Below the pieces are notes generated by a model. It saw nothing but the letters and a program-made list of their open reading frames with translations, ran no database searches and was not told the origin of the DNA. A DNA stretch of 64,000 bases, from assembly GCF_002162375.1 (NCBI RefSeq), contig NZ_CP021425.1, positions 5,039,001 to 5,103,000 on the forward strand, in the 5' to 3' direction. Positions within the stretch are counted from its first letter, which is position 1, and every line of letters begins with the position of its first letter. The position numbers were made by a program, and so were the translations under genes. The stretch is from Oleiphilus messinensis (lineage in GTDB: Bacteria; Pseudomonadota; Gammaproteobacteria; Pseudomonadales; Oleiphilaceae). Below are positions 26,189 to 35,227 of the stretch, one piece after another.

Positions 26189-26602
26189 ATGGAAAATAAT
26201 ACCGATCAGAAGTTCACAAAAGGCCTGCATCACCTGGGTCTAACCGTACCCGATGTAGCTATTACGGCAGCATTTTTTGTTGATCAGCTGGGCTTCATGA
26301 TCGTCGGTGAAAAGCCGGATTATCCTGCAATTTTCGTCAGTGATGGCACAATTATGCTGACGCTTTGGCAAGCCCAATGCGAAACGCCCAACCCATTTGA
26401 TCGTAAAAATGTTGTCGGGCTGCATCATTTTGCGTTAAAGGTTGAGAGTAAAGCCAAGCTGGATGAACTCTACCAAACCTTTTCAACATTACCGGAGATT
26501 GCAGTTGAATTCGCTCCGGAAGCACTGGGTGGCTCAGGAGCGGTGCACATGATGTGCACAATTCCAGGTGGCTTAAGAGTTGAGTTTATTGTTACGCCCT
26601 GA
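26189..26602 (+). CDS. VOC-family protein (glyoxalase/bleomycin-resistance fold)
   Basis: The 137-residue protein has two betaalphabetabetabeta modules: HHLGLTVPDVAITAAFFVDQLGF at the start and LHHFALKVESKAKLDELY in the second half, ending GGLRVEFI. Candidate metal ligands are the His residues of HHLGL and LHHFA and the late Glu. VOC proteins include lyases, dioxygenases and resistance proteins; the substrate is not predictable. It probably stood directly after the AraC gene before the 4.1-kb insertion. Confidence 0.88.
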   Translation: MENNTDQKFTKGLHHLGLTVPDVAITAAFFVDQLGFMIVGEKPDYPAIFVSDGTIMLTLWQAQCETPNPFDRKNVVGLHHFALKVESKAKLDELYQTFSTLPEIAVEFAPEALGGSGAVHMMCTIPGGLRVEFIVTP

Positions 26603-26639
26603 TACTCAACATTAGATTCGTGCATACAGATTGCCCGAA

Positions 26640-26665
26640 AAGCGCTTCATGAATCTGAAGCGCTT
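26640..26665. terminator. Hairpin after the VOC gene
   Basis: AAGCGCTTCA (26640-26649) and TGAAGCGCTT (26656-26665) are perfect 10-bp arms around a 6-nt loop, 38 bp after the VOC stop. No T run follows on the plus strand, so factor-independent termination is uncertain. Confidence 0.5.
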
Positions 26666-27062
26666 GTGATACGGGAAGTACTGTCGATTTATAACACGCT
26701 TTCGACCTCCAGCCCGCACCAAAAGAACACATAAACGCCACAAAGCGCACCACCGACGAACAACATTGATCACCTTCGCCACATTGGTCGAAGCAACGCT
26801 ATCTGACCGAGAAGTAAAATCGCGGAGTTCTTTCGAAAAATATATTTTCGCTGACTTACAACGACTTACCCCTTTATGAGTATTTACCCAAGGCTAAATT
26901 GACGACTAGCATTCAAGCTTGGCACTTCCTTTGCTCTGGAATACCTTGCAGGACATTCTTGGCAAAACGCCAATATGAAGGGTGATCCAACGTCTCGCGA
27001 AACCTGGAAATCAGCACATTGCGCCGGACGGTAGATCATCAACACCTGAACAATTTGCAATA
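26666..27062. other. Intergenic stretch before the guanidine riboswitch
   Basis: No convincing gene is seen in these roughly 400 bp on either strand. A small dyad CGAAAA/TTTTCG lies at 26834-26850. The promoter of the guanidine operon should lie in the last 100 bp, but no clear -35/-10 pair stands out. Confidence 0.5.
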
Positions 27063-27197
27063 GATGGCTAGGGTTCCGGCCGGTTACAACTGGCGACAGG
27101 TCCGAGAGCTATCGACCTTTCAAGTGACATTTCTGCACTTGGGCACCACCCAATTCAGAACGGAAGGTTACACGGCGGGATAAAAGCCCGGGAGGAT
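27063..27197 (+). promoter_or_regulatory. Guanidine-I (ykkC) riboswitch
   Basis: The conserved blocks of this class are all present in order: CTAGGGTTCCG (27068-27078), ACTGGCGACAGGTCCGAGAG (27089-27108) and ACACGGCGGGATAAAAGCCC (27170-27189), followed by GGGAGG. The variable stem lies between about 27109 and 27169. The class binds free guanidinium and turns on guanidine export or degradation genes. Here it leads an ABC transporter, DUF1989 pair, carboxylase and allophanate hydrolase operon, which agrees with guanidine as substrate rather than urea. Confidence 0.95.
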
Positions 27198-27201
27198 TAA
27201 A

Positions 27202-27215
27202 TGGCAGTAATGCCA
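27202..27215 (+). promoter_or_regulatory. Small GTAA-loop hairpin between riboswitch and first gene
   Basis: TGGCA (27202-27206) and TGCCA (27211-27215) enclose GTAA, a GNRA tetraloop. It is just after the aptamer and 45 bp before the first start codon. No T run follows, so the expression platform may act on translation rather than termination. The ribosome site is probably GGGAG at about 27249-27253. Confidence 0.4.
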
Positions 27216-27259
27216 GGAATGCCTCGCTGCGTAATCGACTAACCACTTGGGAGAAGCCC

Positions 27260-28309
27260 ATGAAACGCCTCTTTTCACGTCTTTTCATCACCACTTTTGC
27301 AATCGCCTTTTTGAGCAATGCGCAAGCAATCTCAGCAAAAACCGATTTCAAAATATGCTGGTCTATCTACGTAGGCTGGATGCCCTGGGAATATGGTGCT
27401 ACATCCGGCATTGTGGACAAATGGGCCAAGAAGTACGGGATCAACATTGATGTCGTGCAAATCAACGACTATATCGAATCCATCAATCAGTATACAGCAG
27501 GTGGTTTTGATGGCTGCACCATGACCAATATGGATGCACTGACAATCCCTTCCGCTGGAGGTGTGGACTCTACGGCATTGATTGTAGGTGACTTTTCCAA
27601 TGGCAATGATGCCGTTATTCTGAAAAACAAATCAACTCTCGCGGATATCAAAGGACAAAACGTCAACCTGGTCGAACTCAGTGTCTCCCACTACCTGCTC
27701 GCCCGAGGACTGCAATCCGTGGGCCTCTCGGAACAGGACATCAGTGTCGTGAATACCTCAGATGCCGATATGGTTGCGGCATACACCACCAATGATGTAA
27801 CCGCTGTCACCACCTGGAACCCCCTTGTTAGCGAAATTCTGAGCATGCCCAACAGCCAGAAAGTGTTTGATAGCGCGCAAATTCCAGGCGAAATAATTGA
27901 TACGCTGGTCGTAAACACCCAAACCCTGAAGGACAATCCAAAATTCGGCAAGGCACTCGTCGGCGCATGGTATGAAATCATGGCCAAAATGAGCCAGGAA
28001 AAAGCAGTTCGTGAGCATATGGGCAAAGCCTCCGGAACCGATCTGAAGGGATACGAAGCCCAACTGGCATCCACCAAGATGTTCTACTCCCCTACCGATG
28101 CCGTTTCTTTTGTCGACAGCCCTGAATTGAAAAAGACCATGCAATACGTCGCTGAATTTTCCTTTAAACACGGGTTACTGGGCGATGGTGCTCCAGACGC
28201 AGGTTTTATCGGCATTGAAACACCCTCGGGCATTTACGGCGATGCAGGCAACATCCAGCTGCGCTTTGACTCCAGCTACATGAAAATGGCTGCAGAAGGC
28301 AAGCTGTAA
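27260..28309 (+). CDS. ABC transporter periplasmic substrate-binding protein (guanidine/urea-type, NitT/TauT family)
   Basis: The 349-residue protein has a Sec signal peptide (about 1-26, cleavage near AQAISA) and a two-lobe NitT/TauT-like binding fold (VGWMPWEYGATSGIV, TNMDALTIPSAGG, VTTWNPLVSEIL). Homologues are usually annotated as urea ABC transporter binding proteins. Because the operon is led by a guanidine riboswitch, the ligand is more likely guanidine or a guanidino compound. Translation starts at an ATG after GGGAG. It is first in an operon running to 37045. Confidence 0.9.
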   Translation: MKRLFSRLFITTFAIAFLSNAQAISAKTDFKICWSIYVGWMPWEYGATSGIVDKWAKKYGINIDVVQINDYIESINQYTAGGFDGCTMTNMDALTIPSAGGVDSTALIVGDFSNGNDAVILKNKSTLADIKGQNVNLVELSVSHYLLARGLQSVGLSEQDISVVNTSDADMVAAYTTNDVTAVTTWNPLVSEILSMPNSQKVFDSAQIPGEIIDTLVVNTQTLKDNPKFGKALVGAWYEIMAKMSQEKAVREHMGKASGTDLKGYEAQLASTKMFYSPTDAVSFVDSPELKKTMQYVAEFSFKHGLLGDGAPDAGFIGIETPSGIYGDAGNIQLRFDSSYMKMAAEGKL

Positions 28310-28356
28310 GCATATAGACCCATGCAAACCGCCAGTGGAAAACAGAGGCAATCGTC

Positions 28357-29172
28357 ATGAAAAGATTGATCAATGAACATCCGAGCAGGCCCTTTAAAAT
28401 CATTCTGGGTGTGATCCCTTTTATTCTGCTCCTCGCGTTATATCAGTGGGGATCGGATGTCCGAAAAGCCGAGAATGAGCGGGATAAGTTACTACCAAGC
28501 TTTTCAGAAATACATGAGGCGATGGATCGCATGGCATTGACCCCCAGTAAAAGAAGCGGTGAATATTTGTTCTGGCAAGACACCCTGAGCAGTATGCAAC
28601 GTTTGTTGATCGGGATTGGCATTGCCGCGGCGATTGGCCTGCTGGTCGGTTTACTCACGGGCGCGATACCCCTGCTCGGCGCACCGCTTAACCCGTTAGT
28701 GACCGCGATATCACTCATCCCCCCCATGGCAATTTTACCCATACTTTTTATTGTGTTCGGGCTGGGGGAGGTTTCTAAAGTGGCGTTGATCGTGATTGGT
28801 GTCGCGCCATTTTTGATCCGTGACCTCTATCAGCGCACCCGGGAACTTCCCTCCGAACAACTGGTGAAAGCACAAACGCTGGGCGCGCACTCCGGACAAA
28901 TCATTTTACGGGTACTGCTGCCCCAGGTCATGCCCCGACTCATTGACAGTGTGCGCCTGAGCCTGGGTGCCGCATGGTTATTTTTGATAGCAGCCGAAGC
29001 CATCGCGGCAACCGACGGCCTGGGGTATCGCATCTTCCTGGTACGCCGCTACCTTTCGATGGATGTCATCCTGCCCTATGTCGTCTGGATAACCTTCCTG
29101 GCCTTCATATTGGACTGGATACTCATCAAGACCAGCCGGCAGTTTTTCCCGTGGTATCACGCAGCTAAATAG
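28357..29172 (+). CDS. ABC transporter permease (guanidine operon)
   Basis: The 271-residue protein has an N-terminal membrane helix (about 10-28), then the binding-protein-dependent permease domain with about five further helices. The cytoplasmic EAA-type loop reads KAQTLGAHSGQIILRVLLPQ (about 169-188), where the ATPase docks. It belongs to the TauC/SsuC group. It lies 47 bp after the binding protein gene. Its stop codon sits in the first unit of an 18-bp triple tandem repeat, a sign of recent slippage or unequal exchange at this gene end. Confidence 0.92.
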   Translation: MKRLINEHPSRPFKIILGVIPFILLLALYQWGSDVRKAENERDKLLPSFSEIHEAMDRMALTPSKRSGEYLFWQDTLSSMQRLLIGIGIAAAIGLLVGLLTGAIPLLGAPLNPLVTAISLIPPMAILPILFIVFGLGEVSKVALIVIGVAPFLIRDLYQRTRELPSEQLVKAQTLGAHSGQIILRVLLPQVMPRLIDSVRLSLGAAWLFLIAAEAIAATDGLGYRIFLVRRYLSMDVILPYVVWITFLAFILDWILIKTSRQFFPWYHAAK

Positions 29173-29215
29173 TACTACACAGCTATATAGTACTACACAG
29201 CTAAATAGTAATAGA
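29162..29215 (+). repeat. 18-bp tandem repeat, three copies, across the permease stop
   Basis: Units at 29162, 29180 and 29198; the second differs at one base and the third at a few bases near its end. Each unit contains the sequence around the permease's terminal codons and TAG, so the gene end is effectively triplicated before the ATPase ribosome site. Confidence 0.85.
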
Positions 29216-29227
29216 GAGCCTCAGACT

Positions 29228-30049
29228 ATGAGCACAAATAGCCCTACAACCACGAGCAACAGGACGTTGATTGAGCTTAACCATCTCGGTAAGTCCTATG
29301 ACGACCACATTGTCCTCGAAAAACTCAATGCCAAAGTCAATGAGGGCGAATTCGTCACACTGGTCGGCACCTCCGGCTGCGGTAAAAGTACGTTTTTGAA
29401 ACTGCTACTGGGTACCGAAACCGTGTCCACCGGCGAATTATTACTGGATGGCAAACCCATTAGCAACGAACCCGGTCCGGATCGGGGTATCGTCTTTCAG
29501 AAATATTCAGTATTCCCCCATTTGAGTGTGCGCGAGAATGTCGTGATCGGCAAAGAGTTCGTCGAAAACCGAATTCTGGGCCGCGTCTTCGGAAAAAAAC
29601 GGAAGTTGTTACTCGAAGAAGCGGATCAATGGCTGGAGACCGTTGGCCTGAGTGCCGCCCGACATAAATATCCCCATGAACTTTCCGGCGGAATGCAACA
29701 ACGTCTGGCAATCGCTCAGGCGCTGATCAAACACCCCCGAGTCTTATTGCTGGATGAACCCTTTGGCGCCCTTGATCCGGGTATCCGTAAAGATATGCAC
29801 AAAATGGTGCTGGAACTCTGGCAACAACACAAACTCACCGTATTTATGGTGACCCATGACCTGAACGAAGGTTTTTATCTCGGTACACGGCTCTGGGTGT
29901 TCGACAAGGTTCGACTGGATCCCCATGCCCCGGAACGCTTTGGCAGTACGATCACATTCGACTTGCCCGTCGGAAAAGTTGACCAGACCAGCTACCAGAG
30001 TATCGATCAAACCCTGGAACATTCAAGACAACAACTTGGGGTCTGCTGA
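29228..30049 (+). CDS. ABC transporter ATP-binding protein (guanidine operon)
   Basis: The 273-residue ATPase shows Walker A GTSGCGKST (about 47-55), the Q-loop VFQKYSVFPH, the signature LSGGMQQR, Walker B VLLLDEPFGALD and the switch His in VTHD. It resembles TauB/SsuB-type importers. With the binding protein and permease it forms a complete importer, driven by ATP at the inner membrane. The start is 12 bp after the triple repeat. Confidence 0.93.
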   Translation: MSTNSPTTTSNRTLIELNHLGKSYDDHIVLEKLNAKVNEGEFVTLVGTSGCGKSTFLKLLLGTETVSTGELLLDGKPISNEPGPDRGIVFQKYSVFPHLSVRENVVIGKEFVENRILGRVFGKKRKLLLEEADQWLETVGLSAARHKYPHELSGGMQQRLAIAQALIKHPRVLLLDEPFGALDPGIRKDMHKMVLELWQQHKLTVFMVTHDLNEGFYLGTRLWVFDKVRLDPHAPERFGSTITFDLPVGKVDQTSYQSIDQTLEHSRQQLGVC

Positions 30050-30079
30050 TCACCATGTCCCCGATTCTGGAGAGAGATC

Positions 30080-30844
30080 ATGACGCTTGATGTCATTAAT
30101 CCGAATGCGGCAGAGTGCCGCTACCAAACGACGCTAAACAGCGGCCAACACTGGTCACTGCTCGTCAGACGAGACATACAGATGACGCTGACCGACCTGA
30201 GTGGCGGCTCAAATGTCGGTATGCTCTTGTACAATCCAACCCAACTAAGCGAAAAATATAATGCGCCGGATACCCTGAAGTGCCAGCACACCTTCAAGCT
30301 GACCCGGGGGCATTGTCTGTACTCTGATATGGGACGGATTTTTTGTTCCATCATCGAAGACACGTTCGGCTGGCACGACACTGTCTGTGGCAACAGCCAT
30401 TCGAGTCACATCCAGGCACGCTGGGGGGCACGAAACTATCAGCAGGACCGGAATGACTGGCACCAGAATGGTTACGACAGCTTTCTGGTCGAACTCGCTA
30501 AATACAATCTAACCCGTCGGGACATGGCAGCCAATCTCAACTGGTTTAGCGAGGTGGGGGCGTCCGATGATGGACAGCTTGCACTCAAACGCCATTCGAA
30601 AAAGGACGACAGGGTTACCCTGCGATTTGAAATGGACACATTGGTGGTATTGCATACCTGCCCTCACCCTTTGAGCGAAGCAGGTCATTACCCGAGAACA
30701 TCAGTACAGCTGGAACTGATGCAAAGCCAACCCATGGCGGCGGATGACCCCTGCCTCAATTACTGCCAGGAAAATCAGCGGGGGTTCGAGAACAATAGCT
30801 TGTACCACTTTGGTTTACAGACCCTGTATCGGAGCATGCCATGA
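30080..30844 (+). CDS. cgdA: Carboxyguanidine deiminase subunit (DUF1989, urea amidolyase-associated protein 1 type)
   Basis: The 254-residue DUF1989 protein shows [26 protein letters not shown] with a conserved Cys, and [15 protein letters not shown] at the C-terminus. Proteins of this family occur in pairs beside carboxylase and allophanate hydrolase. They form the deiminase that turns carboxyguanidine into allophanate and ammonia. They were long labelled urea amidolyase-associated proteins. It overlaps the next gene by 4 nt (ATGA), so the two are translated together. Assignment as the A subunit is by order and length. Confidence 0.85.
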   Translation: MTLDVINPNAAECRYQTTLNSGQHWSLLVRRDIQMTLTDLSGGSNVGMLLYNPTQLSEKYNAPDTLKCQHTFKLTRGHCLYSDMGRIFCSIIEDTFGWHDTVCGNSHSSHIQARWGARNYQQDRNDWHQNGYDSFLVELAKYNLTRRDMAANLNWFSEVGASDDGQLALKRHSKKDDRVTLRFEMDTLVVLHTCPHPLSEAGHYPRTSVQLELMQSQPMAADDPCLNYCQENQRGFENNSLYHFGLQTLYRSMP

Positions 30845-31479
30845 TTAAAGAAAGCCCCCGCGCTTGCAGCACAGCAATTCAGCGAGACATTGTCCCTGCC
30901 GGAGATTACTACATACAAATAATCAAACAAGGTCAAACGGTTCGTCTGGTTGATCTCGAAGGTAATCAGGCGGCGGATACCCTGTTCTACTCTGCGAATG
31001 ATCCTGGCGAGCGCTACAGCGCAACAGACACCATTCGGGAACAGGGCAATCTGTACCTTACCGCCGGAAGCATATTAAAAACGAACGAGAACAATGATCT
31101 GCTCGAAATCGTTGCCGATACCTGCGGGCGCCACGACACCGTAGGCGGTGCCTGCGCCAGTGAATCCAATACGGTACGCTACGATCTCGAAAAACGCGGT
31201 ATGCATGCCTGTCGTGACAGCTGGATGCTCGCGATTCAGGAGCACGAAGAATTTGGCCTCGGCAAAGCCGATATCACCCACAACATTAACTTTTTCATGA
31301 ACGTCCCGGTGACACCAGAGGGCAAGCTGACGTTTGAAGACGGCATTTCCGCGCCGGGAAAATACGTTGAACTCAAAGCACTGATGGACACCATCATGCT
31401 GATTTCGAACTGCCCGCAACTCAATAACCCCTGCAATGGTTACAACCCGACCCCGATTGAAGTGCTGATCTGGGACTAG
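30841..31479 (+). CDS. cgdB: Carboxyguanidine deiminase subunit (DUF1989, urea amidolyase-associated protein 2 type)
   Basis: The 212-residue protein is a shorter DUF1989 member: [38 protein letters not shown] with conserved His and Cys, and [17 protein letters not shown]. It pairs with the preceding subunit. DUF1989 proteins bind a metal, probably through the His/Cys residues seen here. The deimination step releases ammonia and passes allophanate to the hydrolase at 35228. A pair of short hairpins separates it from the carboxylase gene. Confidence 0.87.
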   Translation: MIKESPRACSTAIQRDIVPAGDYYIQIIKQGQTVRLVDLEGNQAADTLFYSANDPGERYSATDTIREQGNLYLTAGSILKTNENNDLLEIVADTCGRHDTVGGACASESNTVRYDLEKRGMHACRDSWMLAIQEHEEFGLGKADITHNINFFMNVPVTPEGKLTFEDGISAPGKYVELKALMDTIMLISNCPQLNNPCNGYNPTPIEVLIWD

Positions 31480-31515
31480 GGTCATGGGTTTCATACTCCG
31501 ATGACCTGTTGACGC

Positions 31516-31560
31516 CTCAGGACGACCTGAGACGGCATCGCTAATCGCGGGACGACCCGC
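31516..31560 (+). repeat. Twin hairpins with ACGA loops before the carboxylase gene
   Basis: CTCAGG-ACGA-CCTGAG (31516-31531) and GCGGG-ACGA-CCCGC (31547-31560) have different stems but the same loop and the same closing GACGAC context. They lie in the roughly 90-bp spacer between the deiminase and the carboxylase gene. A role in RNA processing or in setting relative expression is possible. Confidence 0.5.
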
Positions 31561-31566
31561 ACGATA

Positions 31567-34500
31567 ATGGTAGCAACAGACATGTTTGAGAAGGTTTTGA
31601 TCGCCAATCGCGGCGCGATTGCCACACGGATTATCCGGACCTTGAAAGCCATGGGAATCCGCAGTGTTGCGGTTTACCATGATGCCGACGCCCAATCTCT
31701 GCACGTTCAACAAGCCGATGAAGCAGTCTGTTTGGGAGCGGGCACGGTATCCGAAACGTATCTGGATATTGACAGGATTATCCGGATCGCCATCGAAGCC
31801 GGGGCAGAAGCGATCCATCCCGGCTATGGATTCCTGAGCGAAAATACTGACTTCGTTGCACGCTGTGAAGCGGCAAAGATCTCCTTTATCGGCCCTACAG
31901 CAGATCAGATAGCCATGTTTGGCTTGAAACATGAGGCCCGACGTATCGCAGATGAAGCCCAAGTGCCGCTGGTACCCGGCTCCCCTTTACTCACGGATCT
32001 TGAAAGCGCGATTGCCTGGGCCAGCGAAGTCCATTACCCCGTTATGTTGAAAAGCACCGCTGGCGGTGGCGGAATCGGCATGCAGGTTTGCGAATCTGAG
32101 CAGGACTTAATTCAGGCCTGGGAAAGTGTCAGACGACTAAGCGCCAACTATTTTGCCAATGACGGTGTTTTCCTCGAAAAATACATTCGACAGGCTCGGC
32201 ATATCGAAGTACAAATCATCGGTGATGGTCAGGGCTCGGTAATCTCATTAGGTGAACGGGACTGCTCTGCACAACGCCGAAACCAGAAAGTGATCGAAGA
32301 AACCCCGGCCCCCGGACTCTCTGACGCGCTACGTTCCGATTTGCATCAGACCGCCGAACGGCTAATGGCCTCTGTCAACTATCGAAATGCCGGTACTGTT
32401 GAATTCATACTGGATGCAGAAACCGGTTCATTCTACTTCCTGGAGGTTAACACCCGTCTGCAAGTCGAACATGGGGTTACGGAAATGGTCTGGGGTGTTG
32501 ATTTGGTGGACTGGATGATTCGTCTGGCTGCCAATGAGATGGAATCACTCGAAGACCGCAAGCGCAACCTCATGCCAAAAGGCCATGCGATACAAGTGAG
32601 AGTCTATGCCGAGGATCCATGTCTCGACTTTCAACCCAGTGCAGGCCTTTTAACCGAAGCCGACTGGCCTGAAGTAGCGGATGTGCGCATTGACCATTGG
32701 CTACAACCCGGGCTTGAAGTGACTGCCCTGTTTGACCCGATGCTGGCGAAAGTGATTACGTTACGCGAAGACCGTACCCGTGCGCTATCTTCGTTGAAAG
32801 CGGTGCTGACCGATATTAAACTCTATGGCGTGGAAACCAATCTAAACTACGTTGGTAATATCCTGAACAGTGCGGTTTGCCAATCGGGGCAGTTGTTAAC
32901 CCGGTCGCTGGGAGAAATGACATTCCACAGTCCGAGAATTCATGTACTGAGTAGCGGGACACAAACCACAATTCAGGACTTTCCGGGTCGAACCGGTTTC
33001 TGGCATATTGGTATTCCACCCTCAGGCCCGATGGACAGTGTGAGCTTTCGACTTGCGAATCGTTTACTCAATAATCCAAATTCCGCCGCGGGAATGGAAA
33101 TCACCCTGAATGGCCCCACTCTGCGTTTCGATAGCCCAACCCGTATCGTCTTAACCGGTGCCACAATTGAGGCTAAACTGAATGGTGAAGATATCGCCAT
33201 GAATCACGTTGTTACCGTTCATGCCGGACAGACACTGATGTTGGGTAAAGTCGTCGGGGCTGGTGCACGAACTTACCTCGCAGTCCACGATGGATTTTAT
33301 TGTCCCGACTACCTGGGTTCCAAAGCGACATTTACACTGGGTCAATTTGGCGGGCATGCCGGGCGAGCGCTCCGGGCGGGGGATGTCCTGCGCTTGAATG
33401 AGTCCACACCCCGACAGGCAATCGATCCGTACCCCGTTCTCAACCCAACAACGTCCCAAGTAAACACCTGCATTCCCGAGATTCACGACAGCTGGGCGCT
33501 TCGGGTTATTTACGGCCCCCACGGCGCACCGGATTTTTTCACCGACAACGATATCAAAACCTTCTTTGATCATGAGTGGCAGGTTCACTACAACAGCAGC
33601 CGAACCGGTATTCGCCTGATTGGCCCTAAACCTGAATGGGCGCGCGAAACCGGAGGAGAAGCCGGTTTACACCCATCCAATATCCATGATAATGCCTATG
33701 CGTTCGGTACCGTCGATTTTACCGGTGACATGCCCGTTATACTCGGCCCGGACGGCCCATCCCTGGGTGGCTTTGTATGCCCCGCGACAGTGATTCAAGC
33801 GGATCTCTGGAAACTGGGACAACTCAAGGCCGGGGCCAAGGTTCGCTTTGTTCCGATCAGTTACGATCAGGCCGTTTCGTTGGAAGCAGAACAAACAAAA
33901 GCGCTGGAAAATCTGCAGCCGTTGCCCGATTGCCCGCTACCGGAAACCACTGCAATCGAACACCTGCCCTCGCCGGTTATCCACCAGACCCGACTCGGAG
34001 AGGATACCGTTACGTGCCGTCTCGCAGGTGACCACTTTCTGCTGGTTGAACTCGGGCCATTGGAACTGGATATTGCCATTCGCTTTAAAATTCACGCTTT
34101 AATGCGATGGCTGGAAACAAACCCGACACCCGGAATCAGGGAACTGACCCCTGGTATCCGATCTCTCCAGATTCACTACGATAGCCAGGTACTGCCTCTG
34201 AACAAGGTCATCGCAAAGATCGATCAAGCGCTGGAACAACTTCAAGACCATACCGATATGTCTGTTCCGGCACGGATCGTACATATCCCGTTAAGCTGGG
34301 ATGATGAAGCCTGCCGGATCGCGATTGAAAAATACACCCAGTCCGTGCGCCCGAATGCACCCTGGTGTCCGAGTAATCTTGAATTTATCCGCAGAATTAA
34401 TGGCCTGCCAGATCTGGCTGCAGTAAAAAAGATTGTGTTCAGTGCGAGCTACCTTGTCATGGGCTTGGGCGATGTGTATCTGGGAGCGCCTGTCGCCACC

Positions 34501-35208
34501 CCGCTTGATCCGAGACACCGCCTGGTCACAACAAAATACAATCCGGCCCGCACCTGGACCGCAGAAAACTCTGTAGGAATCGGGGGCGCCTACCTTTGTA
34601 TCTATGGCATGGAGGGGCCCGGCGGCTATCAGTTTGTCGGTCGAACGTTGCAAATGTGGAATCGCTACAAAAAAACCGACGAATTCGAAGTGCCCTGGCT
34701 CTTGCGATTCTTTGATCAGATCCGGTTCTATGAAGTTAGCGCCGATGAATTAAAACAAATACGCCAGGATTTTCCTCTGGGGCAATACCCTCTGAAGATT
34801 GAGCAAACCACCTTTAATCTGAAAACCTATCAGGACGAACTTAAGCAACAGCAGGCAGCCATTGAAACATTCCAGCAACAACGGGAACAAGCCTTCAACG
34901 AAGAGTTACGCCAATGGCGCGAACAGGGCCAGTTAACCTTCGAACAGGATACCCATGAAGCCAGCTCAGACACCGAGACGCTCCCGGTAGACGTTACCGG
35001 AATCGAAAGTCCGATATCCGGTAGCGTCTGGCAAATAAAAGTCAATCCGGGGCAACAGGTCACAGCAGGCGACACGATACTGGTTCTGGAATCCATGAAA
35101 ATGGAAATTGAGGTGTACGCCAACACTGACGGAACAATTGAGAAAGTATTGAAAGAACCGGGGCAACCCGTCACAGCGGGTCAAACTGTAGTCTGGATGA
35201 AAGCATAA
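31567..35208 (+). CDS. uca: Biotin-dependent urea/guanidine carboxylase
   Basis: The protein has up to 1213 residues; an in-frame ATG at 31582 gives the usual family start MFEKVLIANRGAIATRI. Domains in order: biotin carboxylase (about 6-450, ATP-grasp loop STAGGGGIGMQVC), KipA/KipI-like carboxyltransferase (about 460-1080, GRTGFWHIGIPPSGPMDS and YNPARTWTAENSVGIGG), coiled linker (1095-1130), and biotinyl domain with biotin Lys near residue 1178 in ESMKME. It carboxylates urea or guanidine with bicarbonate and ATP. The riboswitch and the DUF1989 pair favour guanidine. The fused hydrolase of yeast urea amidolyase is a separate gene here. Confidence 0.93.
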   Translation: MVATDMFEKVLIANRGAIATRIIRTLKAMGIRSVAVYHDADAQSLHVQQADEAVCLGAGTVSETYLDIDRIIRIAIEAGAEAIHPGYGFLSENTDFVARCEAAKISFIGPTADQIAMFGLKHEARRIADEAQVPLVPGSPLLTDLESAIAWASEVHYPVMLKSTAGGGGIGMQVCESEQDLIQAWESVRRLSANYFANDGVFLEKYIRQARHIEVQIIGDGQGSVISLGERDCSAQRRNQKVIEETPAPGLSDALRSDLHQTAERLMASVNYRNAGTVEFILDAETGSFYFLEVNTRLQVEHGVTEMVWGVDLVDWMIRLAANEMESLEDRKRNLMPKGHAIQVRVYAEDPCLDFQPSAGLLTEADWPEVADVRIDHWLQPGLEVTALFDPMLAKVITLREDRTRALSSLKAVLTDIKLYGVETNLNYVGNILNSAVCQSGQLLTRSLGEMTFHSPRIHVLSSGTQTTIQDFPGRTGFWHIGIPPSGPMDSVSFRLANRLLNNPNSAAGMEITLNGPTLRFDSPTRIVLTGATIEAKLNGEDIAMNHVVTVHAGQTLMLGKVVGAGARTYLAVHDGFYCPDYLGSKATFTLGQFGGHAGRALRAGDVLRLNESTPRQAIDPYPVLNPTTSQVNTCIPEIHDSWALRVIYGPHGAPDFFTDNDIKTFFDHEWQVHYNSSRTGIRLIGPKPEWARETGGEAGLHPSNIHDNAYAFGTVDFTGDMPVILGPDGPSLGGFVCPATVIQADLWKLGQLKAGAKVRFVPISYDQAVSLEAEQTKALENLQPLPDCPLPETTAIEHLPSPVIHQTRLGEDTVTCRLAGDHFLLVELGPLELDIAIRFKIHALMRWLETNPTPGIRELTPGIRSLQIHYDSQVLPLNKVIAKIDQALEQLQDHTDMSVPARIVHIPLSWDDEACRIAIEKYTQSVRPNAPWCPSNLEFIRRINGLPDLAAVKKIVFSASYLVMGLGDVYLGAPVATPLDPRHRLVTTKYNPARTWTAENSVGIGGAYLCIYGMEGPGGYQFVGRTLQMWNRYKKTDEFEVPWLLRFFDQIRFYEVSADELKQIRQDFPLGQYPLKIEQTTFNLKTYQDELKQQQAAIETFQQQREQAFNEELRQWREQGQLTFEQDTHEASSDTETLPVDVTGIESPISGSVWQIKVNPGQQVTAGDTILVLESMKMEIEVYANTDGTIEKVLKEPGQPVTAGQTVVWMKA

Positions 35209-35227
35209 TTCGTTTAGGGAGCTCCAC

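Noticed and set aside
26910-27060. Minus-strand frame starting MIYRPAQC between the VOC gene and the riboswitch
   Set aside because: Short, no ribosome site, no recognised motif, and it runs across the probable promoter of the guanidine operon.
31075-31962. Long minus-strand frame across the deiminase and carboxylase genes
   Set aside because: It is a frame shadow of two well-conserved plus-strand genes; no motif or ribosome site supports it.
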